From contig FN649736.1 of NCBI GenBank assembly GCA_000310025.1, positions 2,240,788-2,278,484 on the forward strand: a DNA stretch of 37,697 nt, given 5' to 3'. The notes beneath the pieces were generated by a model. It searched no databases, had not been told where the DNA came from, and saw only the letters and a list, made by a program, of their open reading frames with translations. Shown here one piece after another: positions 22,391-34,567 of this stretch; position 1 is the stretch's first letter, and every line of letters starts with the position of its first letter. Source of the stretch: Ectocarpus siliculosus (taxonomy: Eukaryota; Sar; Phaeophyceae; Ectocarpales; Ectocarpaceae). A program made the position numbers and the translations under genes.

Positions 22391-25029
22391 TCGTTTCTCC
22401 CCACGGTCACTCTTCTTCCCCCCGCGGTGCGTGATGCCCCACTACTGCTGCTGCTGGTGCGATATGTATATCCTCAGTCCAAATGTGCAGGGAGAAGAAG
22501 ACACCCGGCAGCGTCATCCTTCTCGATGCTCGCGGCTCGGCAGGAGACCCGGGCCCCGCCAATCAAAGTCGCGGGATCGCCGCCCAACGACGCCGCCGCC
22601 TCGGGGGTGTCGTGACGGCAAGCGGCACGCGGAGAGCTACTGGGTTCCGCCGGGAAGCATCCCTTGCAAGGTTGGGGAGCGACGAGGCGATGGAGGGTTG
22701 ACGCACCACGTCCGGGTTCCTTTAGAAGTTTCCGGCGACGAGGGCGGGGAAGAAGCCGGGGCGGTTGCTGATGTCGTCAGTTAGCGGTGACCCGGCCCCC
22801 CTTGTGGGCTGTGTGTGTAATGGTTGATTTCTACAGTCCAACCATTGTCGTTTTTTCCTTGTTGCACGAAAAGTCGATTTTGTTCGTGCCCTTCCCGAGG
22901 ATCGACTTGGAGCCCTTGGCGTTTGGGTTCCGTCAACACATGGATTGCGCCGTGGAAAGTTGTTTTATAACGTGTCTGATGGTTAGCATGCACTGCTGTC
23001 CAAAGAGATGAATCAGCAAGCAAGCGAGTCTTCACCAGGGTCTTCAGGGATTTGCTATAGTCTATGTACGCGTGTCAATACATTTACACTGAAGAACTGT
23101 CCGACACGTGTGCAGGCAGTGACAACGCGGTATGACGGCGGACACTGCTGTGTCGAGTTACGCGGCTAAATTAAGGAACGAAACGAGTGGGCAAGCCTCG
23201 AACGATCTCATAAGGAAGGAGCGATGTCGCTGTTGGTGATTGTTTGTGGTGGTACAGGATTCAACAGTGTTGGTGTCATGGAGAGAAAACCGGATACATA
23301 CCCAGCGTGTTTGCTTTGATACGGGCTACACTTACCGCGTTGGCTGCCGCCAAGCCCATTGAATTATTTGGTTCTTACCTCTCGTGTGCCACTGCTCGTG
23401 CCGTCCACTAACATTACTCCCGGTTACCTCGACTGCTCTCCGCGGGACCAATTTTCTACCATATATATGCAGTATAGCATTCGGATTGATTTGGCCAAAC
23501 TATCGTATAGAATCCTCGACGGATTCTCCATACGGTTTCTTACTTTTGCTCACATGGATTGACATTTCTCAGCACACACAGACCCCACAGCAGTCACCAC
23601 TAGCTTCAAAGACGCCTACAGGTGTGGTGCGTACAGCCTTCAAGTTCTGGTGACGATCCGACAATCATGGGGGAGAACTCTGTGGTGATGTGGTGAGAGG
23701 TCTGTCTCTTGGTCGAATCCGTGGCAAATCCGGGGGGTGGGGGTATGCCCGTCCAAAAAAATCCGTCGGGCCAACTCTCGGTTGTCATGTTGCCATAAGA
23801 GTCAGCCTTATAATACACGGCCTGTGAGTGGCCAAGGGGCATTGACCCTTTTCTGCCGCGCACGGACCCCCTCTATCCCCGCTTCGGGTGGCACATTCCC
23901 ATCTTGTGGCCCCCTCTCTCGGGACTCCCAGCTCCCAGCGACACCACCAGACACTCAGCGACTCGAGACTCGAGACAGACCCACTACCGGCCACCGAGCA
24001 GCAGCACACCAAGGACAAGGTAAGAGAATGCCAACCTGCTCCTATCTGCACTTGAAAAACGCGTCGATGAATAGCGCACTAGCGCACTGGCCTGTGTGCA
24101 GCTAAACCAAGAGCCCCTAACATACGTACCACCAGCATCAGATACCACACGGGTGAGCACACCTCCACGCGCTTTACGGCCGCCTTATGCTTGCATTGAC
24201 GACCCTTCGAGATCGACGGTGTCCAATACATGTCTCGCCCTCGTGCCTCGGGGTGCATGCTTGGCGGGTTTCTGCTTTGCGGGTCGAAACTGCTGCGGTA
24301 GATGAATGATACGAGATGGGGTACTGCTGTGTGAAGCACACGCTCTTTTTGATTTGGCGCCAGAAATTTGAATTTTTCGTGAATTCGTCGAGTTTGGAAA
24401 AGATCGAGGAGTTGCGCGGAGCCAGGCAAAATATCAGCAGTAGCTGTCCGCAACCCCGAGCAAAATCGTGGTGTAGCTATGACCAACCACACCACCAAAG
24501 ACGAGATCATGCAGTCCTCACACACACAGAGGAGTGTCACCCACTTAGTGTGCGCTTATCACCATCGTCTGGCGCTCTAGTCTACCTGTAGGTGCTGGCG
24601 ATTGACTGCTCACACCCACGGTCTCTAGGATGTAAGTACAGCAGTTCGACTGACGTTTTGGCCACCAAACTACCTGTCTTGTTGAGTCCGTTGTCCACAA
24701 CGGAGCTATCACGTGCTGCTTTTAGAGGAGAGTCGTCGCGGCCTACAGCGTATCTACGTATCTACTGCTGTACATACGCACGGATACCGAAGGTTCGGAA
24801 GATACCACACCCCCTCGGAACTTTTTTTTGCAAGGTCCGATTACTCTGCGCTGCACAAAGAACTAACGGTGCCCAAAAGTGGTGGGGCATTGGAACCTTC
24901 TGATCGAGAGCGTTCCGACGTAGTATCGTTTGATTTATGCATCCTTTTCGTCGTGGAGTAGTCCAGCTTTGAAAATCGGTCAGTGGGTGCGGTATCTTCC
25001 GCCACAAGGAAATATGGCTATTATTTGGA

Positions 25030-25133
25030 GGGGCGTACTCTTATGTTTTGCATGCCTTGGCGGTTGGACCATCGACCACGCGTCCTCGAGAGGACGGAGC
25101 ATTGTTCCCACAGGACCGATCACCGATGGCCAA
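25030..25133 (-). repeat. LINE-tail family, copy attached to the retroelement relic
   Basis: Lies directly downstream (minus strand) of the degenerate LINE reading frame, so it probably includes the end of that frame and its 3' UTR. It holds 'cgtggtcgatggtccaac', 'ggcatgcaaaacataagagt' and a terminal CCCC. Confidence 0.65.
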
Positions 25134-25624
25134 TCGTTCCTTCCTACGTTGCCAAAGGTGGCTCAAAAATGTCGTCCCTAGTCTATCTATCCTGACGACG
25201 TCACTGCCCGCCTTTTCAAACCACTTCCTACTCCCCAGTACAGCTACCGTCTTCTCCTCTCTATTCCATGCCTCAAACGTCTTCCTGTACCTCCCTTGTA
25301 TTTTTCCCAGCTCAGTCATGTACACACTTCCCTCTCCTCTTCGTACAACTGACATTCCGCGACTACATGAACACGGTCTTCGCACTCGAAGCCGCAATCA
25401 CATTTGAACTTGTCGTCTTCGTCGTCTACCGTCCTGTGTCTTCGTCGACGTTCTCGAAGGTCTATGTCCTCGATCCTGAATTTGACCTTAAGTTTTGTCC
25501 CTGCATCCATTGGTCCATGTAGGTAATCCTTGAACCCTAGTCCTTCTTTCAACATTCCGTACACTTCTAGACCCCCCTTTCCTCGGTTTCTTTCCTTAGA
25601 TTCTGTTCTTCTCTCTCGGCACAA
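25085..25624 (-). pseudogene. Degenerate C-terminal fragment of a non-LTR retroelement ORF
   Basis: Minus-strand translation gives KFKCDCGFECEDRVHVVAEC followed by QLYEEEREV, a Cys-x-Cys-x3-Cys...His-x4-Cys arrangement. This resembles the zinc-binding segment found after the reverse transcriptase domain in many LINE-type ORF2 proteins. The frame breaks near 25330-25340 (stop after EREVCT) and resumes one base out of frame with MTELGKIQGRYRKTFEAWNR. No reverse transcriptase or endonuclease motif lies upstream (above 25624), so the copy is 5'-truncated, as is usual for dead LINE insertions. The assignment is by motif shape only. Confidence 0.5.
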
Positions 25625-26287
25625 GCAACAAATATCTTTTCCTTGAACCCCTATAGACCCTCTGTTTCCGATTATTTGGGGGGGCGGGGCATTTAATATT
25701 CCAAAAAAGGGTAGGTGCTACTGTAGATGGTGCTCCGTCTGCAGCGTTGTGGGGCGAAAACCACAGTTTTGGGGGTGCCTCAAAATCTGCAACTCGCTGT
25801 GAGTGGTGCTCACTCATCCAGGATGGATTCGTTCGGCAATTATCGCGATCATCATCACGCAACCCAACCTGGCATCCGATTATCTCTCCGAACACGCTCA
25901 GCTGATTCAATTCACGGCTGGATGGCATAACCGCCACGTGCTTTCAGCCTCCATGGTTCAAGTGTGTGAGTATGCAAAGTGTTGACTCTACCATTAGAGC
26001 ACCGAGCAACACCAGTCAGCCAATAGCGAAGGCGTCTAAAATAGTTGTGTGCAATGAGGGCGTTGCATGCGAGAAGCCCTTGTTGCTCCTTTCGGTCTGC
26101 ACCACGATGTGTACCGAGCCATGAAATCGGCACTCCACTGACCACTTCATGCGCAATAGGAGGATATAGGCAACAAAGTGTTTCCATCTTTTTCCATTGT
26201 TCCATCAAGAATATTGCAGGTGGTCTGCTGTTGTTCTTGCTTAAACCCCCACTCACAGTCTCTTGCCTGGGCCGGCGACAACCCGGC

Positions 26288-26299
26288 ATATATATATAT
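26288..26299 (+). promoter_or_regulatory. Possible TATA-like element upstream of RNR
   Basis: A 12-base alternating A/T run in an otherwise GC-balanced flank, about 200 bases before the RNR start codon. It could be a TATA-like core promoter element or just a dinucleotide repeat. I see no E2F-like S-phase site nearby. Confidence 0.25.
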
Positions 26300-26498
26300 C
26301 GCTCCGTCCCGGCATGCGAGGTCTAACGACCGCGACATGCGTTTGCATGAGTACATCCCCTCTGTGCCGCGTCCTGCCGTCCCCCGCCAGCAGTAAGGAG
26401 CAGCATCGGCAGACGGAGAGAGCTAGCTATAGCCCGGGAGCAGCACACACAAACGTACCAGTAGCACATTTTTGGTGCAGTGAGAAGGAGGCAGCAGG

Positions 26499-29400
26499 AT
26501 GTTCGTGATTAAGCGCGACGGCCGCAAGGAAACGGTGTCCTTCGACAAGATCACGGCCCGGATCAGCCACCTGTGCTATGGCCTCGACCCCAAGTACGTG
26601 GAGCCCACCCTCATCGCGCAGAAGGTCATCAGCGGGGTGTACCCGGGGGTCACCACGAGCGAGCTCGATGAGCTGGCCGCGCAGACCGCCGCCTACCAAG
26701 CGACGCAGCACCGTGAGCATGTGGAACTGTGTGGTGTAGCTATATTGTATCTGTCTTCCTCCCTTCTCTCGTAGCCTTTTATTCGCGGTGTGGGTGAACT
26801 GGGAGGGGTGGTATGCCATACGCAAAAGCATCTAATAGTACTAGGTGCTGCAGCACCTATGCGCTGTCTTCCCGTCTAGCCTTTTGTGCGCATGTGTGGT
26901 TCGTTTGTTTCTTCATCGCTTTACATCATCTGTATCGATGGATTGGTATTCACGTAGACAAGGCTTCTAAATAGTTCTAATTGCCGCGGGTAGGTAGGAT
27001 ATGACGGGCGCTTGACGTACGCGTGACGGCCAGGTGCGTACGTACGTGGTTTGTCGACGTCACCTGCGTGTGAGAAGTGCCGATTAATATGGGTGTTCGG
27101 CATCCACTTGCAACACCCAGCTGTTAAGTACAATCGTTTTTTTTTTTTTTCCGCACGGAAGAGCGCTGCTGCCAAACTCTTCACACATCCACATGCAGGT
27201 AGGTGAACGTGTGAGACCTTCAAGTCCTGGAAAACCCATGGGACCGCTGTGGCCAATTATTTAGTACGCCCCCCACCCCCCAACCGTCGAACAGTGTATG
27301 CCACCTGACAGCCACGCGGTGTGCAGTTCGTGAGTGCGCGGCGAAAACTTTTTCGTGCATCGTCTCGGGCCTGTTGTGGGGAAGCCAGCCAGGATCCACG
27401 ACGGCGCCTCGCTTGGTTTCAAAACCCCCTTCCTCTTACATGTGGCACTTGAAAGGGTCCCCAAGGACCTGGTGATGGAGAGTGAGATTCCTCTGTCTCG
27501 AGTCGGTTGCCATGACCCGATAGTTTCCGTCGACGTGGAGGCAGGCGGACATATTGTGTTCCGCCGCTCCCCCGTCGACCCCCTGACCCGCTTCTCTCTC
27601 CCAGCGTCTGTCCGTCTGTCCGTCTGTCTGTCTGATTCACAGTCTCTCTCGCTCCTCCCCCTGTATCCGTGTCTCTGTCTCTGTCTCTCTCCCTCTCCCT
27701 CTCCCTCTCCCTCTCTCTCCCTCTGCCCCCCCCGCCCTCCCCCCCCTCACTCTCCCCCTCTGTCTGTCTGTCTCGCTCTCTCTCTCTCTCTCCCGTCCTC
27801 CCATCCTCCCTCTCCCTCCCTCCCTCCCTCCCTCCCTCCCCTTCGACGAGCAGCCGACATGTCGCTCCTGGCGGCTCGCATCTCCGTGTCCAACCTCCAC
27901 AAGTGCACCTGGAAGACTTTCAGCAAGACCATTGAGATGCTGCACACCTACGTTTTGCCACAGACCGGAGAGAGGTCGTCGCTCATCTCGGACGAGGTCT
28001 TCCGCATCGTCATGGAGGTATGGTTGTTGTTGTTGTTGTTGTTGTTGTCGTTGTTCCGTGGGAGCGGGTGCGCGTGATGTCTGCGTTGTTCTTTGCTTTC
28101 GTTTGCCCGTTTCCTCGTCTCCCCGCCCATGCGTGTGCCCACCCACAGCGAAATATGTTTGTTTGCTTTGTTACTTGCATCTCCGTCCTTGTCTGTTGTT
28201 GTGGTTATTATAGTTACGGGTTTGGTGATTTTAGTAATCAATGTCTTTGCATGTTGTTGTGGTTATTATAGTTACGGGTTTGGTGATTTTAGTAATCAAT
28301 GTCTTTGCATGTTGTTGTGGTTATTATAGTTACGGGTTTGGTGATTTTAGTAATCAATGTCTTTGCATGTTGTTGTGGTTATTATAGTTACGGGTTTGGT
28401 GATTTTAGTAATCAATGTCTTTGCATGTTGTTGTGGTTATTATAGTTACGGGTTTGGTGATTTTAGTAATAAATGTCTTTGCATGTTGTTGTGGTTATTA
28501 TAGTTACGGGTTTGGTGATTTTAGTAATCAATGTCTTTGCATGTTGTTGTGGTTATTATAGTTACGGGTTTAGTGATTTTAGTAATCAATGTCTTTGCAT
28601 GTTGTTGTGGTTATTATAGTTACGGGTTTAGTGATTTTAGTAATCAATGTCTTTGCATGTTGTTGCGTGTTCGTGTCTCTTATTTTTTTGGTCAGAACAA
28701 AGAGGTCCTCGACTCCGCCATCCAGGATGAGCGCGACTTCGAGTACGACTACTTCGGTTTCAAGACCCTTGAGAAGTCTTACCTCCTCAGGCAAGGGACG
28801 GGGACGGGGGTCGAACACCTCCGTCAACACGAAGTTGGCGAACACGCCCCCGCACTTGCCGAAAACCCTTGCGCGTTGTGTAGCTCTTGTCGGGGTAGAG
28901 GCATCCGTGCTGTCGTATTCCTTGTGTCGTTCGGCTTGTCGACGAACACGCCTCCTCCACAACGTTCTTCCTAAAACTGTTTTATGGGAAGCAAGCTTGT
29001 AGAGGTACATTCTGTCCTCTTGAACACCTTTTGTTGTGTAGCTTGTCCGGGTAAAGGCAGTCGTCGAGCGAGGAACAATAGACACCAACGCACGTGTAGC
29101 TCTCTTCTACCGCGTACCGTTTTTCCGTCTTGAATCCGGAGAACAGCCTCGCCTCTCCCGGGACAGCCCCCTCACGGGGTCCCAGATCGTGGCCTGTAGA
29201 AGCTCATGCCGTTTTCAGCCGCACTGAGACTGACCTCTTGTATTGGTCAGCCGGGTACAGCAGTAGCTTGGTCGATACTTCTTCCAACGGCACACACATA
29301 CATACCCCCCGTCGTTGTCGTTGTAGTTTTGTCGTCTGTCGCTCTTCGGCGGCCCGCGTAGATGGTTGCCGTCGTCAACCATAGCACTTCTCTCCTGGGT

Positions 29401-29971
29401 CAATCCCATCATCTTGTCTCGTCATCGCTTTTGCGCTCGCGCTTTCTTTCTTTCTGTTTTTTCTCTTACGTATAAATGCTCTTTTTGTTGTCTTCGTTTT
29501 CGCAGGGCCAACGGCTTCGTGGTCGAGCGCATCCAGCACATGCTCATGCGAGTCGCTATCGGCATCCACCAGGTACTTACTTGCTTGCTTTCGACCTCTT
29601 CCACCCCGCCGCAGAGCCGGCGTGCTTGATCTTGATGCACGGCGTACCTGCGTCTTGGCGGTTGTGTGTCGGGCGCGCTAGTATAACGTCCGTTTCTTGT
29701 TTGTTTTTTTTGTCTTTGGTCACGAAGGCACTTGTATTTCTGTTGTTCCTTTTCTTTTTCTTTGGTCCTTTCCGTCGTGGCTCTTCTTGCCTTTTATTTG
29801 TTCGGTTTCATGCAATCAGTCGGTCTCTGTCCCTCTCCGACTACTGGTTCAGCGTGTAGCTTAACCCCCCCCTGCCTCTCTGTTCCCGTATTTTGGCGTG
29901 CCCCCCGCTCTCTCTCTCTCTGTCTCTCTCGGTCTCTCTCTCTCGGTCTCTGTCTGTCTCTCTCTCCCTCC

Positions 29972-30003
<32 letters not shown>

Positions 30004-33000
30004 GTGTGTGTCTCTCTCTATTGATCTCTCTATTGCTCTCTCAGACCGACATCGACAGCGCCATCGAGTCGTACGACCTAATGTCGCAGCGGCTCTTCAC
30101 CCACGCCTCCCCGACGCTGTTCAACGCCGGGACCCCTCGCCCGCAGCTGTCCAGCTGCTTCCTGCTCAACGTCAAAGAGGACAGCATCGAGGGCATCTAC
30201 GACACGCTCAAGCAGGTGCAGTATGTGTATCCTGGTCACAGAGCGCCACCGCTGTCACCGCCGCCGCCGCCGCCGCCGCCGCCGGCCGTCCCCCATCGAT
30301 CGTGGGTCATCATCATCTACGTAGATCCCTTTTTTCGTGCGTCGATCGTCCCTCTTCATCTACGTAGACAGAGCCCTCGAGTATTGTCCTTCATGGACCC
30401 CGCCGAGTTTTTCCCTGCTGCGCCCAACGCGCCTCTTCGACGCCGTCGAAGGCGTTTCTCCCTCGGTACACCCGTCCCCGTGTGGACTGCTGTCGGCGGA
30501 GGCGTGTCTGGTGCCGTCGTTTCTTGCTGACTTGGTCGTCCTCTCTCCGCCTAACTCTCTCTTTTGTCTCTCTCTCTCGTATGTATCGTGTCTTGTGTTT
30601 TTTTCTTTTTTTTTGTCGCGCCCCGCATACATCAGTGCGCGTGCATCTCCAAGTTCGCGGGCGGAATCGGAGTCTCGATCCACAGCATCCGGGCGACGGA
30701 CTCCTACGTGGCCGGGTCCAACGGCTCTTCCAACGGTCTCGTGCCCATGCTCAGAGTCTTCAACGACACCGCCCGCTACGTCGACCAGGTGTGTGACATT
30801 TTTTTTGTCTATCTCGCCACGTTGCTTGCTGTCTGCGCAGCACAATTGACTAAGCAAACATCATGGGATAAAGTACCCAATCCGTGCTTTGGGGGTAGGG
30901 TTAGGGTTAGGTATATAGTCTGCGTGGCCCCCTCCCTATTTTTTTTCTAGATACTCTTAAAACCCTGCGTAGGCGGTCCCCACGTTGCATGTAGTGTTTC
31001 CGCTCTATGTAAGAGGCAACTCATCTCTCCATGTTGCGTGCCGTCTGTCGCTCCGCAACGTAGTGCGGAAGGCAGTTCTGTATGTTGCGCGTGGTGTGAT
31101 TCCGCTACGTCGACCGGCGTGTGTTGTATGCGAAGCGCATGTGCGAGCGATACTCCTTCGATCGCCAAAGAAACTAACCCTACGGGGAAGATAGCAAAAA
31201 TCTCTCTCTGAGTGTTGCTCCCAGACCGACAACAACAGCAGCAGGCAGTGGCAAATGTAGGACGTACGTTTTTTTTTCTTTCCATGCCGCATGTTGTGTG
31301 TCGCTCCACGTAGTGCACAAGAGGCAACATATATCTCCATGCTAGGTGTCATGTATTTTCTCTACGTAGTGCGTAAGAGGCAAAATATCTCTCCATGGTG
31401 CGTCTCGTCTGTCGCTCTGCATAGAGTGCAAGAGGCAACATGTCTCCATGTTACTACGTGTCGTCTGTCGCTCTCCATAGTGCGCAAGGCGCCCGTCCAT
31501 GTGTTGCGTGTTGTTCATCGGCTCTGCATAGTGTGCCCAGAGGCAACGTATCTCGACCACTGCGCGTCCTTGATCGCTTCGCGTACCAAATCGCAAAAGG
31601 GCAGCGGGGAAAGTTTCGTGTCGGTTGAGTTCTTCCGTTGTTCCCAGCAGGTTTCAGGCGAGGTGCGCCCCCACCCCTGTGTGTTGCATGTTTCCTTGTC
31701 CTCGTGTCTCTCCTTCTCTCGAACCCGCCCCCCCCAAAAAAAAAAAAAAAAATGTCATCATCAGGGAGGGGGGAAGCGCAAGGGTTCTTTCGCCATGTAC
31801 CGGGAGCCGTGGCACGCCGACATTTTCGCCTTCCTTGACCTTCGGTGAGAAGGGGGCACCGCTCGTGGGGATCGAAGGGGAGCGGGGGGGGGGGTACGGT
31901 TGCATTTGGGCTTGTACCAACCGCGAGGTCTCAAATTGTGCTCGAGTGGTGGGGTCTCGGGAAAAACTGAGGGTGAATTGACGTCGCGTAAGATATCACC
32001 CCCCCACACACACAGCTCGTTTACTCCTCAAGCAGAAAGGGTCGTGGTCCCGAAACTGTCGTCGTTGGAACCTTGTCGTCAAGAGCGCCTCCCGAAAACG
32101 TACAGTACAGTATCACTTGATTTTCGGCATAGGGCTACATGAAATTCGGTCCAGGGGTGGTATCTACGGTATATGTGTACTTGAAAGACTGGCCTGAGCC
32201 CTTCGCACGGGGCGTGCACATGCGCAGAGGCTGCCTGAAAAAACGACCCCCTTGCGAATACGACAAGGCTTCCTTCCCCGCCCTTCGTCTATCTCTCCCC
32301 CCTTCCCGCTTCAAGAAATAACGATATAACCATCTTTAATCACGACAACGCCTCCCACTCTTTGTCTATCTCTCTCTTCCCCCTTCGCGCTTCAAGAAAT
32401 AACCCCCTTCAATCACGACAATGCCGTATCGCACTTCGGATATCCTATCGCTTACCATCTGACTCCCTCCCCCCCCTCTCTATTGTCTGCTTGATGTAAT
32501 CGATACCTCCAGTAAAAACCATGGCAACGAGCTCGAGCGCGCTCGCGACCTGTTCTACGCCCTGTGGATCCCCGACCTCTTCATGAAGAGGGTGGAGGCT
32601 GGTAAGAAGAAGCAGCCCGCCTTTTTTTTTTTTTTTCAGATCCTTTCGTTTTTTTGCGCGTTCGCCTCGGAGGGGAAGGAGCTAAACGAATCTTTTCACT
32701 CTCTCGGTTGGTTATCCCTACCTGCAAGAGTCCACTTTCGGTCGTAAAAAAAGCGAGAGCCGACCCGACCGCGGGGGGTGAAGGACCGGTCGGGGGGGGG
32801 GCGTCTGGGGCAGGGATCGATCCGTACCCAGGAGAGGCCCAAATCTTGACGGGACGAGTTTTTTTTTGTTTTGTTGCCGAGAATAAGAACGAGAGGACAA
32901 CATCTTCTTACCTCAGAAAAACACGCCTTCAGCGGCGGATTCGAATCAGAAATGGTGGCCAACGCCCGTGGTGATGATGAGCGACGTCTCTGTTTCTTTT

Positions 33001-34536
33001 TTTATGTTCTGTTTTTCGGAACACTTTGAAGAACACGACGACGTTGCGAGAACTCTCAATGCGTCCCGGCAAGCCTGGCACTCCTTTTCCAACACGAACA
33101 GCACGTGCGGTGCGCTTTCCCGCCGCCCACTCTCGCCGCCGTCTCACTTCGTTCGTTTGCGCCACGGCAGTACTGCTGCTGTTGGCACTGCTGTATCCTC
33201 TCCAAGGCTCTCCTGCCGCGTACAAGTAGTCGTTCTCGTCCCCCCTTGCCCCACTCCATTCGCTTGACTGACATCCAAAAACATTTTTTTATTTTATTTG
33301 CAATGAAAAAACTGTCGACAATCGCCACCACCACCAACGATGTCAACAACACTACCGCCACCACTGACAACAACAACAACAACAACAACACCACCACCAA
33401 CAACAACAACAACGACAACGACAACGACAACTCCCACAAGACGGGGACTGGAGCCTGTTCTGCCCGAACGAGGCTCCCGGCCTGCCCGACGTGTTCGGCG
33501 ACGAGTTCGAGGCCCTGTACAAGTCCTACGAAGCCAAGGGCCTCGCCCGCCGCTCCATAAAGGCCCGACAGCTCTGGGTGGCCATCATGGACGCGCAGGT
33601 GTGTTTGCCGTGCGTGGTGGTGTGGTGGGTGTGGACGGGTTGAGACCGCAGCTGTGCTGGTGGGACACACGGGGGTGCCAGGACAAAACGACAACGTTGA
33701 TGGGAAACAATATTACCATCTGTTCGCGTTGATGGAACTGTTGCTAGTGCCATGTATGCACGGTAGAGAAGGAGCGGAAGGCTCGAGGGCGGCACGGCGG
33801 CCTGCACGCATGCGTTCTGGCGTGTTGGGCACAAACGCATGTGCTTGCGGCAACGTATGCGCTGACGACAACAACATAACAACGTCAGCAGCTGCAGAAA
33901 CAACAACTACCACCACGCCAACAACAACAAGCTTTTTGCTTCCCTCCGCTCCCCTCTGCGTGTCATTTCTTGGTGTCGTGTCCCCAGGTTGAGACTGGCA
34001 CGCCGTACATGCTGTTCAAGGACGCGTGCAACAGCAAGAGCAACCAGAAGAACTTGGGCACCATCAAGTCCTCCAACCTCTGCACGGAGATCATCGAGTA
34101 CACCGACCCCGACGAGGTATCTATGACTTCATTTGTCTCTCCATATTTGAAACATTTGGTTATTTAAATACGAAATATCTTGTAAATAAGTTGACTTGGA
34201 TACCCACGACACCTTGTCATAAGCTCGATATTAACTTTTCTTTTTTTCGAACCATGAGGCGGGTATCGTATACCGTAGCCCGTACCTTAGCGAATGGCAA
34301 CAGAACACCGACCCCGACGAGGTATCTATGCCATTTTTTTTTCTTTATTTCGTATTATGGGGTTGGTACCACCGTATTCCGTATACCGCACCGTACCGAA
34401 TGGAAGCACAGTACGTGGACCCCCCGACGAACTCCTGCAACTCTTGGTGCCAATACCGGGTTGTCGTGTGCGAAGATCGCTCTGTACAGTATGATATTTG
34501 GCGTATTTCCTCGACTAGTCTGTCTGTCTGTGTGTG

Positions 34537-34567
<31 letters not shown>

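Larger units (their letters stand above)
22169..26498. other. Intergenic region with dispersed repeats and a LINE-like relic
   Basis: No convincing exon chain was found on either strand over about 4.3 kb. It contains one copy of the 'ggtcagccgg' dispersed repeat (about 22199-22390), a degenerate non-LTR retroelement fragment with its tail (about 25030-25624), and the presumed RNR promoter at the right end, where an AT alternating run occurs at 26288-26299. The rest holds nothing I can identify. Confidence 0.45.

Noticed and set aside
25975-26045. tRNA-like D-arm on the minus strand ('ggtgctctaatggtagag')
   Set aside because: The following anticodon arm does not pair and no clean box B follows, so it is not a functional tRNA gene.
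31765-31844. RNR loop 2 reads GGGKRKGS, not GGNKRPGA as in animal enzymes; considered as an altered-specificity enzyme
   Set aside because: Plant RNR large subunits, as I recall them, carry the same GGGKRKG form, so this is lineage-typical, not a lesion.
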